Shown: in pieces, positions 16,950 through 25,676 of the stretch
How the letters are laid out: every line of letters starts with the position of its first letter
Numbering within the stretch: position 1 is the stretch's first letter
Source: a virus
IMG/VR virus record: IMGVR_UViG_3300020428_000019
Coordinates: 1-48,864 of that record
Direction: 5' to 3' (one strand)
Length of the DNA: 48,864 nt
Position numbers and translations under genes: made by a program
Notes under the pieces: generated by a model
The model's input: only the letters and a program-made list of their open reading frames with translations
Databases searched by the model: none
Told to the model about the DNA's origin: nothing

Positions 16950-17998
16950 AGATTGCTCTGATTAATGATACTCATTTTGGTGCTAGGTCAGACAGTCTAC
17001 CCTTTGATGCATACTTTAGAAAATTTTATGATGAATTCTTTTTCCCTACGTTGGTGGAGAGAGACATCAAAACCATCATGCATTTGGGTGATGTGTTTGA
17101 TAGACGAAAGTATATAAATTATAATACACTAAAGTCATGCAGAAAATACTTTTTTGAAAAGGCAGAATCTTTGGGTATAGATATGTACATGGTGCCTGGC
17201 AACCACGATACATATTTCAAAAATACTAATGAAGTAAACTCACCAGAGTTACTTCTACAGGACTACAAGAATGTCAAAATATTCCCAGATGTTACCGAGC
17301 TTGAGTTTGATAAAAGAAAAATCTTATTCGTTCCTTGGATCTGTTCTGGCAATTACGACAGTGTTATGGAAACCGTTGATAACACGGACGCCTCAGTTTG
17401 TTTTGGACACTTTGAATTTTCTGGTTTCCAGATGTATAAGGGTGTTCCAAATCCTCACGGCATGGACGTTGAGCCTTTTTCTGATTTTGAGCTTGTTTGT
17501 TCTGGGCACTTTCACCATCGCAGTATGGCTGGTAACGTGGTTTATCTCGGCAATCCGTATGAAATAACTTGGAGTGATTACAATGACGAAAGAGGCTTCA
17601 CTATTTACGATACTCAGGACAATTCTCTTGAGTTCCAAAAGAATCCTTACAGAATGTTCCATAAAATATTCTATAATGATGTCGATGGAGTCAGTGATTT
17701 TGATCTTACTGATTTTGTGGGTTCTTGCATCAAACTTATCGTGGTAAAGAAAGAAAATTTTGCCAAGTTTGATAAGTTAGTTGACAAACTGTATTCTTGT
17801 AATCCAGTTGAGTTAAAAATAATCGAAGACTTTTCTGAGTTTGAAGACAATGCGGTGGGTGAAGTAGAACTAAAACTTGATGACACTATCACATTGTTGA
17901 ATGATTATGTAGATAATACAGTCACCGATGTAGATAAAGATAAATTGAAAAATGTGCTACGAACACTTTATGTAGAGGCACAGCACGCTGAGAATTAA
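16946..17998 (+). CDS. gp47: Recombination endonuclease subunit gp47 (SbcD/Mre11-like)
   Basis: 350 residues (T4 gp47 339). Metallophosphoesterase motifs are clear: NDTHFGARSD, HLGDVFDRRKYINY, VPGNHDTYF, and the later CSGHFHHRS. With gp46 it resects DNA ends to start recombination-dependent replication and degrades host DNA. It is directly upstream of gp46 with a 3-base gap, as in T4. Confidence 0.96.
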   Translation: MKIALINDTHFGARSDSLPFDAYFRKFYDEFFFPTLVERDIKTIMHLGDVFDRRKYINYNTLKSCRKYFFEKAESLGIDMYMVPGNHDTYFKNTNEVNSPELLLQDYKNVKIFPDVTELEFDKRKILFVPWICSGNYDSVMETVDNTDASVCFGHFEFSGFQMYKGVPNPHGMDVEPFSDFELVCSGHFHHRSMAGNVVYLGNPYEITWSDYNDERGFTIYDTQDNSLEFQKNPYRMFHKIFYNDVDGVSDFDLTDFVGSCIKLIVVKKENFAKFDKLVDKLYSCNPVELKIIEDFSEFEDNAVGEVELKLDDTITLLNDYVDNTVTDVDKDKLKNVLRTLYVEAQHAEN

Positions 17999-18001
17999 TT
18001 T

Positions 18002-19672
18002 ATGATAATATTTGAAAAGTTGCGGTGGAAAAATTTTCTATCCACTGGGAACTCTTTTACTGAAATTGATTTTGTTAGACACCCAACCACACTTATTGTC
18101 GGTGAGAATGGTAGTGGTAAGTCAACGTGTCTGGATGCCCTTTGTTTTGGATTGTTCAATAAACCATTCAGAAACATAAACAAGCCTCAGTTAGTAAATT
18201 CTATCAACAATAAAAAGATGCAAGTTGAGGTAGAGTTTAAGATAGGGTCAAAAAAATACAAAGTCATTCGTGGAATGAAACCACACATCTTTGAAATATA
18301 TTGTGATGGTGCTTTTATTGACCAAGACGCTGCTGCTCGTGACACACAGAAGTATCTAGAAGATAGTATACTCAAACTTAATTACAAGTCTTTCACGCAG
18401 ATTGTAATCTTGGGGTCTGCTTCGTTCACACCTTTCATGCAGTTAGGCCAATCTACCAGAAGAGAAATCATTGAAGACATTTTAGATATTCAGATTTTCA
18501 CCACCATGAATAGTTTGTTGCGTGAAAAGACTGCTGCTTTAAAGTTGGAAATATTACAGATAGAATCGGAATTAGAACTCGCCAAACATAAAACTAATGT
18601 TCAGAAAGAATATATAGATACGTTGGAGAGTGATAAAAGTAAAAAACTTAAAAATTTGGAGGCACAAATTGAAGAACTCGTTGAGGAAATTGAATCAAAC
18701 CAGAAGACGATTGACTCAAGGGAGGCGAAGAAACTGGCTCTTGGCAACCCAAAACAAGAACAACGAGATTTGGAAACCCACAGAAATTCCTTTAAATCTC
18801 AAATCATCCAAGCTGAAAGAGAGTTAGACTTTTATGAAAACAACGAGGACTGTCCAACCTGTAAGCAGGGCATACCCCACGAACACAAAGAAGAAGTCAA
18901 ACAAAGAAAATCAAAAGAAATTCAAGACTTATCTAAAGCAACAAAAGGACTCGACAAACAATATGAAAAGGTAGTCAGTACCCTTGAAAAGTTTGTAGAG
19001 ATATCAGATGAGATACAAGAGTTACAAACTGAGATAATTTCTCAGGAGAGGTACAGGAATACTCTTCAGTCTGATTTGAATTCTGCCAAGGAAAACAGAG
19101 GCAATATAGATGATGAGAACAAGAAACTAAAGTCTATGGCCAGAGAGGTAGTTGATAAGAATACTCTCAGGTCAGAGAAGAATGAAGACCAACACTTCAA
19201 TACGGTGGCTGGTATCTTACTAAAAGATACTGGTATCAAGACTAGAATTATTAGACAATATTTGCCTGCCATTAATAAATTGGTGAATAAATACTTGGCT
19301 GCTATGGATTTCTTTGTTCACTTTGAGTTGGATGAGAAGTTCAATGAGACTATCAAGTCCAGACACAGAGACAGATTTAGTTACGCCTCATTTAGTGAGG
19401 GTGAGAAACAACGTATCGACTTGGCACTGTTGTTCACATGGAGAACTATTGCTAAGATGAAGAACAGTGCAAGTACCAATCTATTACTGTTGGATGAAGT
19501 GTTTGACAGTTCCCTAGATAATAATGGTGTTGACTATGTGATGAATTTATTGGATACTATTGGTGACCAGACAAATGTGTTTGTGATTAGTCACAAGGGT
19601 GACCAATTATTTGATAAGTTCAGAGGTCAAATTAAATTTGAGAAAAAACAAAATTATAGTGTGATAACATGA
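18002..19672 (+). CDS. gp46: Recombination endonuclease subunit gp46 (SbcC/Rad50-like)
   Basis: SMC-like ATPase, 556 residues (T4 560). Walker A GENGSGKS is at residues 34-41. Two long coiled-coil arms flank a zinc hook, CPTC at 284-287. The ABC signature FSEGEKQRIDLALLF and Walker B NLLLLDEVFDSSLD lie near the C-terminus, followed by the VISHKGD H-loop. It partners gp47. Stop and the next start overlap by ATGA. Confidence 0.97.
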   Translation: MIIFEKLRWKNFLSTGNSFTEIDFVRHPTTLIVGENGSGKSTCLDALCFGLFNKPFRNINKPQLVNSINNKKMQVEVEFKIGSKKYKVIRGMKPHIFEIYCDGAFIDQDAAARDTQKYLEDSILKLNYKSFTQIVILGSASFTPFMQLGQSTRREIIEDILDIQIFTTMNSLLREKTAALKLEILQIESELELAKHKTNVQKEYIDTLESDKSKKLKNLEAQIEELVEEIESNQKTIDSREAKKLALGNPKQEQRDLETHRNSFKSQIIQAERELDFYENNEDCPTCKQGIPHEHKEEVKQRKSKEIQDLSKATKGLDKQYEKVVSTLEKFVEISDEIQELQTEIISQERYRNTLQSDLNSAKENRGNIDDENKKLKSMAREVVDKNTLRSEKNEDQHFNTVAGILLKDTGIKTRIIRQYLPAINKLVNKYLAAMDFFVHFELDEKFNETIKSRHRDRFSYASFSEGEKQRIDLALLFTWRTIAKMKNSASTNLLLLDEVFDSSLDNNGVDYVMNLLDTIGDQTNVFVISHKGDQLFDKFRGQIKFEKKQNYSVIT

Positions 19673-20211
19673 ATCCAGATGACTTAAAATTACTACCGAT
19701 AGACCACCCGATGTTGAAAGTTCTACCAGAGGAGTTTGACGATTGGGACAACGCAGAGAATTTTTGCTTTGCATTATTCAAGAGACAATTAGATTTGGGC
19801 GGTATAGGATTGTCTGCTAACCAAGTGGGACTGAACGCTTCTGTGTTTACTATGGGAACAGGCAAGGATGGTAAGGCGTGGAACATTATCAATCCAGATG
19901 TAATCACGGTCAGTGAGGAATGTGATACGATGGAAGAGGGATGTTTGAGTGCGCCTGGCCTTATGCTGAAGGTTAAGAGACCGACTAAGATATCCGTAAG
20001 TTATCAAAATACAGATGGTGACCCAGTATTAGAAGAGTTTGACGGTATCTGGGCAAGAGTCTTCCTACATGAGTATGACCACATGTTAGGACAGAATTTT
20101 TTGCAAAGAGTGTCCAAGTTAAAACTAGATAGGGCCCTCAAAAAATATAAAAAATTGCACAAAAAAGGTTTGTTTAATGATGTCATTGAGCAAAAAGTAA
20201 ACTACCACTAA
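19669..20211 (+). CDS. def: Peptide deformylase
   Basis: 180 residues, normal length. All three signature motifs are present: GIGLSANQ (Q52), EGCLS with the metal ligand Cys92, and HEYDH with H134, E135 and H138. It removes the formyl group from new proteins. Phage deformylases are known from marine myoviruses and have been proposed to favour turnover of host or phage membrane proteins; no photosynthesis gene is seen here. It overlaps gp46 by ATGA and precedes the late promoter of iscU. Confidence 0.95.
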   Translation: MNPDDLKLLPIDHPMLKVLPEEFDDWDNAENFCFALFKRQLDLGGIGLSANQVGLNASVFTMGTGKDGKAWNIINPDVITVSEECDTMEEGCLSAPGLMLKVKRPTKISVSYQNTDGDPVLEEFDGIWARVFLHEYDHMLGQNFLQRVSKLKLDRALKKYKKLHKKGLFNDVIEQKVNYH

Positions 20212-20219
20212 TATAAATA
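20212..20219 (+). promoter_or_regulatory. Late promoter giving a leaderless iscU mRNA
   Basis: A perfect TATAAATA overlaps the end of the deformylase region (stop at 20209-20211) and lies exactly 5 bases before the iscU ATG. The T4 rule puts +1 on the A of ATG. No ribosome site fits in between. Confidence 0.82.
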
Positions 20220-20224
20220 CTAGT

Positions 20225-20611
20225 ATGGCATACTCTGACAAAGTTATAGACCACTACGAGAACCCACGGAATGTGGGTAAATGGGATCCCAAGACAGATG
20301 GTGTGGGAACAGGAATGGTTGGCGCTCCTGCTTGTGGTGATGTTATGAGATTGCAAATAAAAGTTGAAGACAATTACATTGTAGATGCGAAGTTTAAAAC
20401 ATATGGTTGTGGTTCTGCCATTGCATCGTCTTCATTATTAACCGAGTGGGTAAAAGGCAGAACTCTAGAAGATGCGAGCGAAATAAAAAACGTAGAGATT
20501 GCTGAAGAACTTGCTTTACCTCCTGTGAAAATTCACTGTAGTGTACTGGCAGAAGATGCTATCAAAGCAGCAATCAGCGATTACAGGGAAAAATATGCTG
20601 GAGATAACTGA
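20225..20611 (+). CDS. iscU: Iron-sulfur cluster scaffold IscU-like
   Basis: 128 residues, full length. The three cluster-binding cysteines are C37 in APACGD (with D39), C62 in YGCGSAIASSS and C105 in KIHCSVLAEDAI. The N-terminal YSDKVIDHYENPRNVG is the family start. The host co-chaperone HscA normally binds an LPPVK motif, and LPPVK is present at 98-102, just before C105. The protein is thus likely to work with the host IscS/HscA system. Its late promoter implies use late in infection. It overlaps the IscA-like gene by 17 bases. Confidence 0.95.
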   Translation: MAYSDKVIDHYENPRNVGKWDPKTDGVGTGMVGAPACGDVMRLQIKVEDNYIVDAKFKTYGCGSAIASSSLLTEWVKGRTLEDASEIKNVEIAEELALPPVKIHCSVLAEDAIKAAISDYREKYAGDN

Positions 20612-20915
20612 CAACGCTAAGTCATATTGGAAGAATCTTATTGACCAGAATCCTGGCGCTAAGTATGTCCGACTATCTATCAAGGGTGGCGGATGTGCTG
20701 GGTTCTCATATGAATGGCAGTATACGGACAATGATGACAGGGGTACACTTGTTGATGACATTGTTGTTGTAGATGACATCGCCTCAACAGCAGTTATCGG
20801 TAGCAGTGTTGATTTTGTTGAGAATCTAGGCGGTTCTCACATAGAACTTACTAATCCAAATGAAGCAAGCTCTTGTGGATGCGGTGAAAGCATTCAATTT
20901 GTTTCTGCAATGTAG
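20595..20915 (+). CDS. A-type Fe-S carrier (IscA/ErpA-like)
   Basis: 106 residues with the ATG at 20595 (MLEITDNAKSYWKNL); longer in-frame versions would run deeper into iscU. The three conserved cysteines are C34 in GGGCAGFSY, and C94 and C96 in the SSCGCG tail. VDFVENLGGSHIELTNPN is the typical C-terminal half. The carrier passes clusters from IscU to target proteins. Overlap with iscU makes a two-gene Fe-S operon. Possible clients in this window are not obvious; elsewhere in the phage, ribonucleotide reductase or a radical SAM enzyme could be. Confidence 0.94.
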   Translation: MLEITDNAKSYWKNLIDQNPGAKYVRLSIKGGGCAGFSYEWQYTDNDDRGTLVDDIVVVDDIASTAVIGSSVDFVENLGGSHIELTNPNEASSCGCGESIQFVSAM

Positions 20916-20922
20916 GAGTTAG

Positions 20923-21072
20923 ATGAACGAGAAAGAACTTGAGCAGTGGGTAATTGATAATCCAATTTTGGCCAATGCAGTATTTCCAACATGTGTGGTT
21001 TTGGGGGCGTTGACCTTAATGACAGGAATGATATTTTTTATTGATTGGATGTTATATATCCATTCATTCTAG
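20923..21072 (+). CDS. Small single-span membrane protein
   Basis: A 49-residue ORF starting with ATG at 20923 after TAGGAGTTAG, which also contains the stop of the gene before. A charged N-terminus (MNEKELEQW) is followed by a hydrophobic segment, residues about 19-47 (FPTCVVLGALTLM ... FFIDWMLYI). One membrane span is likely, with the N-terminus inside. Good ribosome site and tight spacing to the following gene support it as real. No family recognised. Confidence 0.68.
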   Translation: MNEKELEQWVIDNPILANAVFPTCVVLGALTLMTGMIFFIDWMLYIHSF

Positions 21073-21081
21073 GAGAAACAA

Positions 21082-21444
21082 ATGACAGATGATTTTGATT
21101 TTGGTTTTACCGCAGTAGATGAGATTCCTGCTAGTGAAACTAAACAACCTGTTCAGGCAGAAGTTTCATCTGATCAGATGGACTCTATCATGGACAAACT
21201 GGAACAACTTGAGTCGAGAATCCTATCAGCAGACAATTCTGGTATGATTAATGAACACCGAGCTTTACTGGAACAAGATGTTGCTAGTAAATTGAAGGAT
21301 GTGGAGAACCTAGTTTTGCCTCTACTATACAACCTAAAGAAAAACCCAGAGAAAGACTACATCCACTGGCCTAACAGAGTTACTATTATAGATAAACAGA
21401 TTGAGAAGATACAGTCAGTTACCCGATACTTTGAGAGGATATGA
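21082..21444 (+). CDS. Conserved marine T4-like protein (DFDFGFTAV family)
   Basis: 120 residues after AGGAG. The opening DDFDFGFTAVDE and the ending LVLPLLYNLKKNPEKDYIHWPNR ... IDKQIEKIQ are the two blocks of a family present in nearly all cyanophage and related T4-like genomes. The middle is helical with heptad-like spacing (MDSIMDKLEQLESRIL). No role is known. It overlaps the next small gene by the ATGA arrangement. Confidence 0.85.
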   Translation: MTDDFDFGFTAVDEIPASETKQPVQAEVSSDQMDSIMDKLEQLESRILSADNSGMINEHRALLEQDVASKLKDVENLVLPLLYNLKKNPEKDYIHWPNRVTIIDKQIEKIQSVTRYFERI

Positions 21445-21596
21445 TGACCGAAGATAACCGCGATTTATTGATAGAAGTTGAACATCAGGCGCAGAAAACC
21501 AAGTTTCAGAAGAAAACTATAGAAGATCAGGCGGATGAGATAGAAGATCAGCGAAAAATTATCGCTGAATTGCAGAAAAAAAGCGAAAAAAATTAA
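21441..21596 (+). CDS. Small coiled-coil protein
   Basis: A 51-residue ORF starting at ATG 21441 (or 21444), coupled to the stop of the gene before. The sequence is nearly all charged helix (KFQKKTIEDQADEIEDQRKI and on), predicted to form a short coiled coil. Small proteins of this kind follow the DFDFGFTAV protein in related phages. Function unknown. Confidence 0.65.
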   Translation: MMTEDNRDLLIEVEHQAQKTKFQKKTIEDQADEIEDQRKIIAELQKKSEKN

Positions 21597-21657
21597 ACTT
21601 TTTTTGTGTTTCCTTATAAATCAATGGCTTAGAACTCTAATTATTTTACGATTTTCC

Positions 21658-21689
21658 TTGACATTTGCTTAGAAAGCTGTCATGATCAT
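21658..21689 (+). promoter_or_regulatory. TTGACA/TTTGCTT/TCATGATC promoter element 1
   Basis: TTGACA at 21658, then TTTGCTTAG, then CATGAT (21681-21686) at a 17-base spacing, inside the palindrome ATGATCAT (21682-21689). It is ahead of the metallopeptidase/VWA gene. It shares its parts with the elements at 24134 and 40343. Confidence 0.65.
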
Positions 21690-21711
21690 ATAGTAAATGA
21701 GAGATGAGTCT

Positions 21712-24084
21712 ATGAATATAAATTCCAAATCAAAACTTGCGAAGTTACTTGCGACAGAGGATATTTCTCTGGAACATCGCAATGTACCTACCGCATATTT
21801 TGATCTAAAAGAACGTAAGGTTGTTCTTCCCAACTGGAAAGACATGCCTGTTTTCCTACAAGACCTACTCATTGGCCATGAAATTGGTCACGCTCTTGTC
21901 ACTCCACAAGAAGGATGGCATGATGCGGTTTGTGAGTCAGGCGCTGCCTTCAAAAGTTATCTTAATGTTATTGAAGATGCTCGTAATGAGAGACTAGTCA
22001 AACAAAGATACCCAGGCCTCGCCAAGTCATTCTATCAAGGTTATCAATTACTTTTCAAGAAAAAGTTCTTTGGTGAAATCGATAACCCCAATTCCCTTTT
22101 ATTGATTGACCGAATCAATCTTCACTACAAGGTTGGTTCTTTTCTCAACATTCAGTTCTCTGATGCTGAAAGAGTTTTCCTAGACGCTATTGATGTTGCT
22201 GTGGAGTGGGATGAAGTAGTCGATATCGCAAAAGCGTTATTCAATGCTGCTAAAGAACAACAGTCCCAAACCGACAAGAGTGTTGGCCAACCCACTGCTT
22301 TTCAACAAGATAGTGAGGATGAGTTAGAGGAACAAGAGTCTGCTGAGGGCAGTGCTCCTAGTGATGATGATGGTGACTTTGACCAAGATGAAAATGGTGA
22401 ATGGTCAGAATCGCCTTATGGTGAAGAGGATTCTGGTGAGGGTGAGTTTGAAGAAACTGAATCTGATGACGAACCTACTGGTGCTAGTGATGAGACTACC
22501 GAATCAGAACAGGGCGAATCAGAAGATTATCAAGATGACCAAGATGGTTCTGCTGAAGAATTCGGTGCGATGGATATCGATGAGTCCATTCAAACAAGTG
22601 GTGATGAGGTAATTTCTTCTGCCACTGACAGGGCGTTCCGAGCGAATGAGTCTAGATTGGTTGATGATACCAACGAAAGTTGTGTCGATACTGCTTACAT
22701 GCCTAAGTTCTACAAAAAAGAACGATTTGTTTTCCCTGCTTCAAAAGTTTGGGATTCCAAATTTGAGTGGATGATGCTTGGAGGCAAGACTGTCAAAGAA
22801 ATCGAAACCAAACTTTACAATGACTTCATGTCTCGTAATCGTGATGCAGTCAATCAACTAGTTATGCAGTTTGAGATGAAGCGAAAGGCTTCTGAGTTGA
22901 GAAAGACTCAAATCCACAATACTGGTAAGTTGAATGAAGATAAGTTGTGGGCATACAAGTTGACCGAAGATTTATTTTTGTCCAGTGAAGTGACTCCAAC
23001 TGGTAAGAACCACGGTATGTACATGCTTGTGGATATGTCTGGTTCGATGCATGGTCACATGGCAGGAACCATTGAACAAACTTTGATTCAAGTTGCCTTT
23101 TGTAAAAAAGTCGGTATTCCATTCAGAGTGATGGGTTTTACTGGTTGCACTCAAAGACTTCTTGGCGATGACTTTTACGGTGAGAACCACAATACAATGG
23201 TTGCCGCTGCTCAGTCTCATAATGAGAACGAAATTCAGTTCTCATTGGGTACTGGTTTGATAGAATTGATTTCTTCTGAGTGTGGTTCCGCTCTCTATGA
23301 CAAGGCATTCAAAATGATGTTGCAATGGAAAAGTTCTTTCCAATGGTCAGACGGTGCTTACATTAACTATTATAGTCAACCTAGTCATTTGCAGTTGGGT
23401 TGTACTCCGCTGAGTCAAGGATTGTTACTCGCTGTCGAGGATGCTAACAAGTTCAAGTTTGACAATCAAGTCGAGATATTGAACACCATTGTTCTTTCTG
23501 ATGGTGGCGGTACTGACAATATACAGATTATTAAAGGCGATAGTGTTTATAGTTCTCTTAGGGAGACCACCAAACTGATTATCAAGTCTGGTATCACTTC
23601 TGTCAAGTCCGAAGGGCCTCTCAGTAATGGCGGACACAAATCTCATTATGGGTCTCGCCGATACCCTACTGGAGTAAACAATGTGTTCAGTGCTCATGCT
23701 GCCCTTGCTTTCTACAAAGAAATGACTGGCTCTAGAATGATACAGTTCTGGATTGAGACCAGAACCAAAAAGCAGATAAAAGAAGCATACTGCTGGTTGA
23801 CATACCAAGACAGTTGGGGGTTTTATGATGGTGCTGATGGTGAGTTCGGAAGGGCTTACAAAAATCAAATGTTGAAATCTGGTTTCATGGAAGTTGAGAA
23901 TGATGCTTGGGGATATGATTCCTGTTTCATTATCGCTGGTGGTAAAACACTGAATGATACCGAAAATGAGTTGACCGTCAAGTCTGAAAAGAAGGCGGAC
24001 ATTTTGAGAGGATTCAAGTCTTTTCAGAAGAAAAAGTCTACTTCTCGACAGTTTCTTAATCGATTTGTTGAGAGGGTGGCCTAA
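21712..24084 (+). CDS. Metallopeptidase / VWA-domain protein (CobT-like)
   Basis: 790 residues from ATG 21712; ATG 21697 is an alternative, but it would leave almost no leader after the promoter. The N-terminal domain has HEIGHAL (residues 56-60), a zinc-peptidase-like HExxH, with a further Glu in NVIEDARNE. An acidic Glu/Asp/Ser linker (about 200-295) follows, then a von Willebrand A domain with the MIDAS motif DMSGSMHG near 441 and the later VLSDGGGTDN. This design matches the CobT-type partner of MoxR/CobS ATPases. Such pairs remodel or insert metal into protein complexes. Cobalamin synthesis itself is unlikely, as no other cob gene is near. The substrate is unknown. Confidence 0.9.
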   Translation: MNINSKSKLAKLLATEDISLEHRNVPTAYFDLKERKVVLPNWKDMPVFLQDLLIGHEIGHALVTPQEGWHDAVCESGAAFKSYLNVIEDARNERLVKQRYPGLAKSFYQGYQLLFKKKFFGEIDNPNSLLLIDRINLHYKVGSFLNIQFSDAERVFLDAIDVAVEWDEVVDIAKALFNAAKEQQSQTDKSVGQPTAFQQDSEDELEEQESAEGSAPSDDDGDFDQDENGEWSESPYGEEDSGEGEFEETESDDEPTGASDETTESEQGESEDYQDDQDGSAEEFGAMDIDESIQTSGDEVISSATDRAFRANESRLVDDTNESCVDTAYMPKFYKKERFVFPASKVWDSKFEWMMLGGKTVKEIETKLYNDFMSRNRDAVNQLVMQFEMKRKASELRKTQIHNTGKLNEDKLWAYKLTEDLFLSSEVTPTGKNHGMYMLVDMSGSMHGHMAGTIEQTLIQVAFCKKVGIPFRVMGFTGCTQRLLGDDFYGENHNTMVAAAQSHNENEIQFSLGTGLIELISSECGSALYDKAFKMMLQWKSSFQWSDGAYINYYSQPSHLQLGCTPLSQGLLLAVEDANKFKFDNQVEILNTIVLSDGGGTDNIQIIKGDSVYSSLRETTKLIIKSGITSVKSEGPLSNGGHKSHYGSRRYPTGVNNVFSAHAALAFYKEMTGSRMIQFWIETRTKKQIKEAYCWLTYQDSWGFYDGADGEFGRAYKNQMLKSGFMEVENDAWGYDSCFIIAGGKTLNDTENELTVKSEKKADILRGFKSFQKKKSTSRQFLNRFVERVA

Positions 24085-24133
24085 GTTGTTGATTTTAAAT
24101 GAAAAGAAATTTCAATTATTTTCGCCGTGGCCC

Positions 24134-24166
24134 TTGACTTTTGCTTCAGAATATGAGATCATGATC
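24134..24166 (+). promoter_or_regulatory. TTGACT/TTTGCTTCA/GATCATGATC promoter element 2
   Basis: TTGACT at 24134, TTTGCTTCA right after it (fits the T4 MotA box WWTGCTTYA), and the 10-base palindrome GATCATGATC at 24157-24166. It lies 46 bases ahead of the AAA+ gene. It is almost identical over about 40 bases to the element at 40343. Confidence 0.75.
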
Positions 24167-24211
24167 CTGTAATTGAGAGTTTAATGAGTTTTTTGAGAGA
24201 GGTTATTTATT

Positions 24212-25393
24212 ATGAGTATTAAACAGAAAGACCAGTTGTTGTCTGCCCTTGCCGAGTCCGATAATGTGTCGGGCATATTTTCCAAATCGGAAGTATTACA
24301 GGTTGCTGAGGCATCTGGTTTATCAAAACCCATGTGGTTTTTCAAGGCGGCCAAAGTTGGTCGGAATCAATTCAATCCATCTATGGTGGGTCAGGTTGTG
24401 ACAATGCCTGTCCAGAACAACACGCCCCAAAAAGTTGCTCCGCTTGAGACAATTCAGTCCCAACCAGAATCCGCCAAGATATTAACTCAGGCGAAACTTG
24501 CTGTGGAAATAGAAAATTTAGTTCCCGAAAAGGATGATACCTATGTTCCTTTTGGGTTTTATACTGACCTCACAAAAATTGTGAAGTCTGGAATGTTTTA
24601 TCCTGTTTTCATTTGTGGTCTCTCTGGTAACGGTAAGACTATGATGGTGGAACAGATTGCTGCTCGCCAGAAACGAGAGGCGATTCGTGTTAACATCTCT
24701 ATCGAAACTGATGAGGATGATTTGATTGGTGGTAATACGCTGGTCGATGGTAATGTGGTCTATCGTGAAGGCCCTGTTCTCACTGCCATGAAGCGTGGTG
24801 CGCTTCTCATTCTGGATGAGATTGATAGAGGTTCTAACAAGTTGATGTGCCTTCAGGCAATCCTTGAAGGGAAACCCTACTTCAATAAGAAGTCTGGTGA
24901 AGTTATCCATCCTACCGCTGGTTTCAATATCATCGCCACTGCCAATACTAAGGGTCGAGGTTCCGATGACGGTAAGTTTATGGGTGCTCAAGTTCTGGAT
25001 GAGGCGTTCCTAGAACGATTCGCTATCACGGTTGAACAGGAATATCCTTCCGCTAATCAAGAAAAGAAAATCATTCTCAACAAAATGGCAGTTGCCAATT
25101 GTGTCGATGATGAGTTCGCTGACAAGTTAGTCACTTGGGCTGATGTGATTCGTAAAACTTTCTATGAGGGTGGAATTGAAGAGTTGGTTTCGACTCGCCG
25201 TCTGGAACACATTGTCAAGGCATTTGCCATGTTCAGTGACCGCCTCAAGGCGATTCAGTTGTGTGTCAACCGATTCGACACTGACACCAAGTCTGCCTTC
25301 ATTGACCTTTACACTAAGGTTGATGCTGGTGTTGACCTTGATGCAGTACAAAACGATGTAGAAACTGAAGAGGAAGATGAAGTTGATTTCTAA
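24212..25393 (+). CDS. AAA+ ATPase, MoxR/CobS-like
   Basis: 393 residues, with a GAGAGAGG ribosome site upstream. N-terminal small helical domain, then Walker A CGLSGNGKT near residue 133, NISIETDEDDLIGG, Walker B ALLILDEIDRG near 197, sensor FNIIATANTKGRG, and arginine-finger and sensor 2 regions (FLERFAIT, STRRLEHIV). This is a MoxR-type ATPase, usually named CobS in marine phages. With the VWA protein upstream it forms the standard ATPase plus adaptor pair, and both genes carry the same kind of promoter element. The C-terminus is acidic and overlaps the next gene by 17 bases. Confidence 0.94.
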   Translation: MSIKQKDQLLSALAESDNVSGIFSKSEVLQVAEASGLSKPMWFFKAAKVGRNQFNPSMVGQVVTMPVQNNTPQKVAPLETIQSQPESAKILTQAKLAVEIENLVPEKDDTYVPFGFYTDLTKIVKSGMFYPVFICGLSGNGKTMMVEQIAARQKREAIRVNISIETDEDDLIGGNTLVDGNVVYREGPVLTAMKRGALLILDEIDRGSNKLMCLQAILEGKPYFNKKSGEVIHPTAGFNIIATANTKGRGSDDGKFMGAQVLDEAFLERFAITVEQEYPSANQEKKIILNKMAVANCVDDEFADKLVTWADVIRKTFYEGGIEELVSTRRLEHIVKAFAMFSDRLKAIQLCVNRFDTDTKSAFIDLYTKVDAGVDLDAVQNDVETEEEDEVDF

Positions 25394-25670
25394 ACCTATT
25401 GACTACAAATACAATGAGGGTCAGTTAATCGCTGACCTTCAAAAGTATATTGATGCCACTTATGGTGAACACTATTCCCAGAACCAATATCAGGCAACCG
25501 AATTTATTATCGATGGTGGCCATGGTGAGGGGTTCTGTATCGGAAACATTCTGAAGTATGCCCAACGATATGGCAAGAAAGATGGATACAACCGAAAAGA
25601 TTTGATGAAAGTTTTGCACTACGCTATCATTGCTTTGTATGTGCATGACTATGAGGATAAAGATAATTAA
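25377..25670 (+). CDS. DUF3310-like small protein
   Basis: 97 residues. The end part, GFCIGNILKYAQRYGKKDGYNRKDLMKVLHYAIIAL, is the pattern of DUF3310 (phage SaV-type) proteins: a GN-x-x-KY-x-x-R helix followed by a hydrophobic K-x-x-HY helix. These are nucleotide-kinase-like in some annotations, without proof. Translation is coupled to the AAA+ gene. It is the last gene before the GC-rich hairpin, so it probably ends this transcript. Confidence 0.82.
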   Translation: MKLISKPIDYKYNEGQLIADLQKYIDATYGEHYSQNQYQATEFIIDGGHGEGFCIGNILKYAQRYGKKDGYNRKDLMKVLHYAIIALYVHDYEDKDN

Positions 25671-25676
25671 CGGTTT

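Noticed and set aside
20541-20594. Longer N-terminus for the IscA-like gene
   Set aside because: The extra residues lie inside iscU and do not belong to the A-type carrier fold, which starts at MLEITDNA.
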